Below are positions 5,356 to 5,822 of a stretch of 5,822 bases of DNA, in pieces. The DNA lies in contig CAZJKO010000051.1 of assembly GCA_964546995.1 (NCBI GenBank), forward strand, positions 1-5,822. The letters are read 5' to 3'. Below the pieces are notes generated by a model that did no database searches, was not told where the DNA came from, and was given only the letters and a program-made list of their open reading frames with translations. The DNA comes from CAZJKO01 sp964546995 (GTDB lineage Bacteria > Bacillota_I > Bacilli_A > RF39 > UBA660). The position numbers and the translations under genes are program-made. Numbering within the stretch: the stretch's first letter is position 1; the number at the start of each line of letters is the position of its first letter.

Positions 5356-5822
5356 TTAATCTATGCAAATTAGTTCGTATTCTCTTGTTCCTAAATTTAA
5401 ATTTGCTGCTTCTTCCACGATATGGATGGCATTTTTTTCTTGCATACGTTTTACAAGTGATGTTTTTCCTTCGTCTTCTGATGCCATAATTTGATCGTAA
5501 CTACATTGATCTAGAGCGACAGGATCTAAACTGGCAAAGATACCGATATCACTCATTTCGGGAGCGTGAGGACTGCTATCACAATCACAATCGATCGATA
5601 AATTATTTAAGACGTTTATATATGCCATATTTTCTTTTTTAAAGTAATCGACGATGCTTTTATCTGCTTCCGCCATACTTTCTAAGAAACCATCTTGATC
5701 GGAAGTGTGATGCCACATTTCATCTGGATCTTTGGTCACTCCTACAGAGTGAATCCAAGCTTTTCCTTCGCGTGATGCAACCCCGATCGACATATTTTTA
5801 AGTGCTCCTCCAAAGCCACCCA
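5356..5822 (-). CDS. C-terminal part of a DUF362 domain protein (partial, cut by window end)
   Basis: The reading frame is open to the window edge; 154 residues and the stop are visible, and the true start lies beyond 5822. The Met at 5793 is internal, because the nine residues before it (GGFGGALKN) belong to the family motif GGFGGALKN-MSIG. Other features are CDCD at about visible residues 78-81, DIGIFASLDPVALDQC at about 91-106, and a terminal LGTREYELICID. The order of G-F-G-G-A-L-K-N, the Cys pair, D-P-V-A-L-D-Q and LGxREYEL is typical of DUF362 proteins of anaerobic Firmicutes. Many of these are annotated as iron-sulfur or ferredoxin-like proteins, but the molecular function is not settled. 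The Cys residues at about 78, 80 and 106 could bind metal; that is inference. It is the upstream gene of a probable two-gene operon with the DUF1653 protein. Confidence 0.85.
   Translation of the reverse strand, partial: GGFGGALKNMSIGVASREGKAWIHSVGVTKDPDEMWHHTSDQDGFLESMAEADKSIVDYFKKENMAYINVLNNLSIDCDCDSSPHAPEMSDIGIFASLDPVALDQCSYDQIMASEDEGKTSLVKRMQEKNAIHIVEEAANLNLGTREYELICID

Noticed and set aside
5356..5793. A complete 145-aa protein starting at the ATG at 5793
   Set aside because: The frame stays open upstream to the window edge, and the nine residues before this Met form the conserved DUF362 motif GGFGGALKN. The Met is internal and the gene is partial.
1..5822. Mobile element, CRISPR array, tRNA/rRNA or toxin-antitoxin system
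   Set aside because: I found no transposase or integrase motif, no regularly spaced repeats, no tRNA-like cloverleaf and no toxin-antitoxin gene pair. Nearly all the sequence is taken by the genes listed; the two intergenic stretches are about 120 bp each.

Overview
This window is AT-rich, and every supported gene lies on the minus strand, so gene order runs from high to low coordinates. The near-perfect Shine-Dalgarno sites (AGGAGG type), short gene spacings, A/T-rich intrinsic terminators and a SipW-type signal peptide (GGTYAWFT) point to a low-GC Gram-positive host. The protein style resembles gut Erysipelotrichales or other anaerobic Bacilli/Clostridia, but I cannot place the genus from sequence alone. 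Trp is encoded by TGG, so the standard bacterial code fits.

Layout in transcription order. (1) 5822-5356: the C-terminal part of a DUF362 protein, cut by the window edge, followed 15 bp later by (2) a DUF1653 protein of 85 aa (5340-5083). These two look like the end of one operon, closed by a weak A/T-rich hairpin at about 5059-5029. (3) 5027-4971: a good sigma-A-type promoter (TTGACG, 18 bp, TAAAAT), with a 21-bp inverted repeat (9-bp arms, 3-bp spacer) over the expected transcription start. This is the likely operator of (4) a TetR-family regulator whose real start is probably the ATG ending at 4945 (203 aa). (5) 4321-2066 and (6) 2079-265: two ABC exporter half-transporters of 751 and 604 aa. 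They are 12 bp downstream of the regulator and overlap each other by 14 bp. A terminator at 259-231 closes this operon. (7) 140-1: the start of a secreted protein with a SipW-type signal peptide, behind a weak candidate promoter.

The core of the window is therefore a self-contained regulator plus heterodimeric exporter operon, of the LmrCD/BmrCD/EfrCD general type. The two subunits are clearly asymmetric. The 604-aa subunit has every catalytic motif intact. The 751-aa subunit has Asp for the catalytic Glu and Gln for the H-loop His, and it carries an insertion of about 190 residues between TM1 and TM2 that should sit outside the cell. The expected logic is that a toxic compound releases TetR from the operator and induces both its own gene and the pump. 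The substrate cannot be read from the sequence. I see no mobile element, CRISPR array, tRNA or rRNA, and no clearly new system. The extracellular insertion is the part most worth pursuing.
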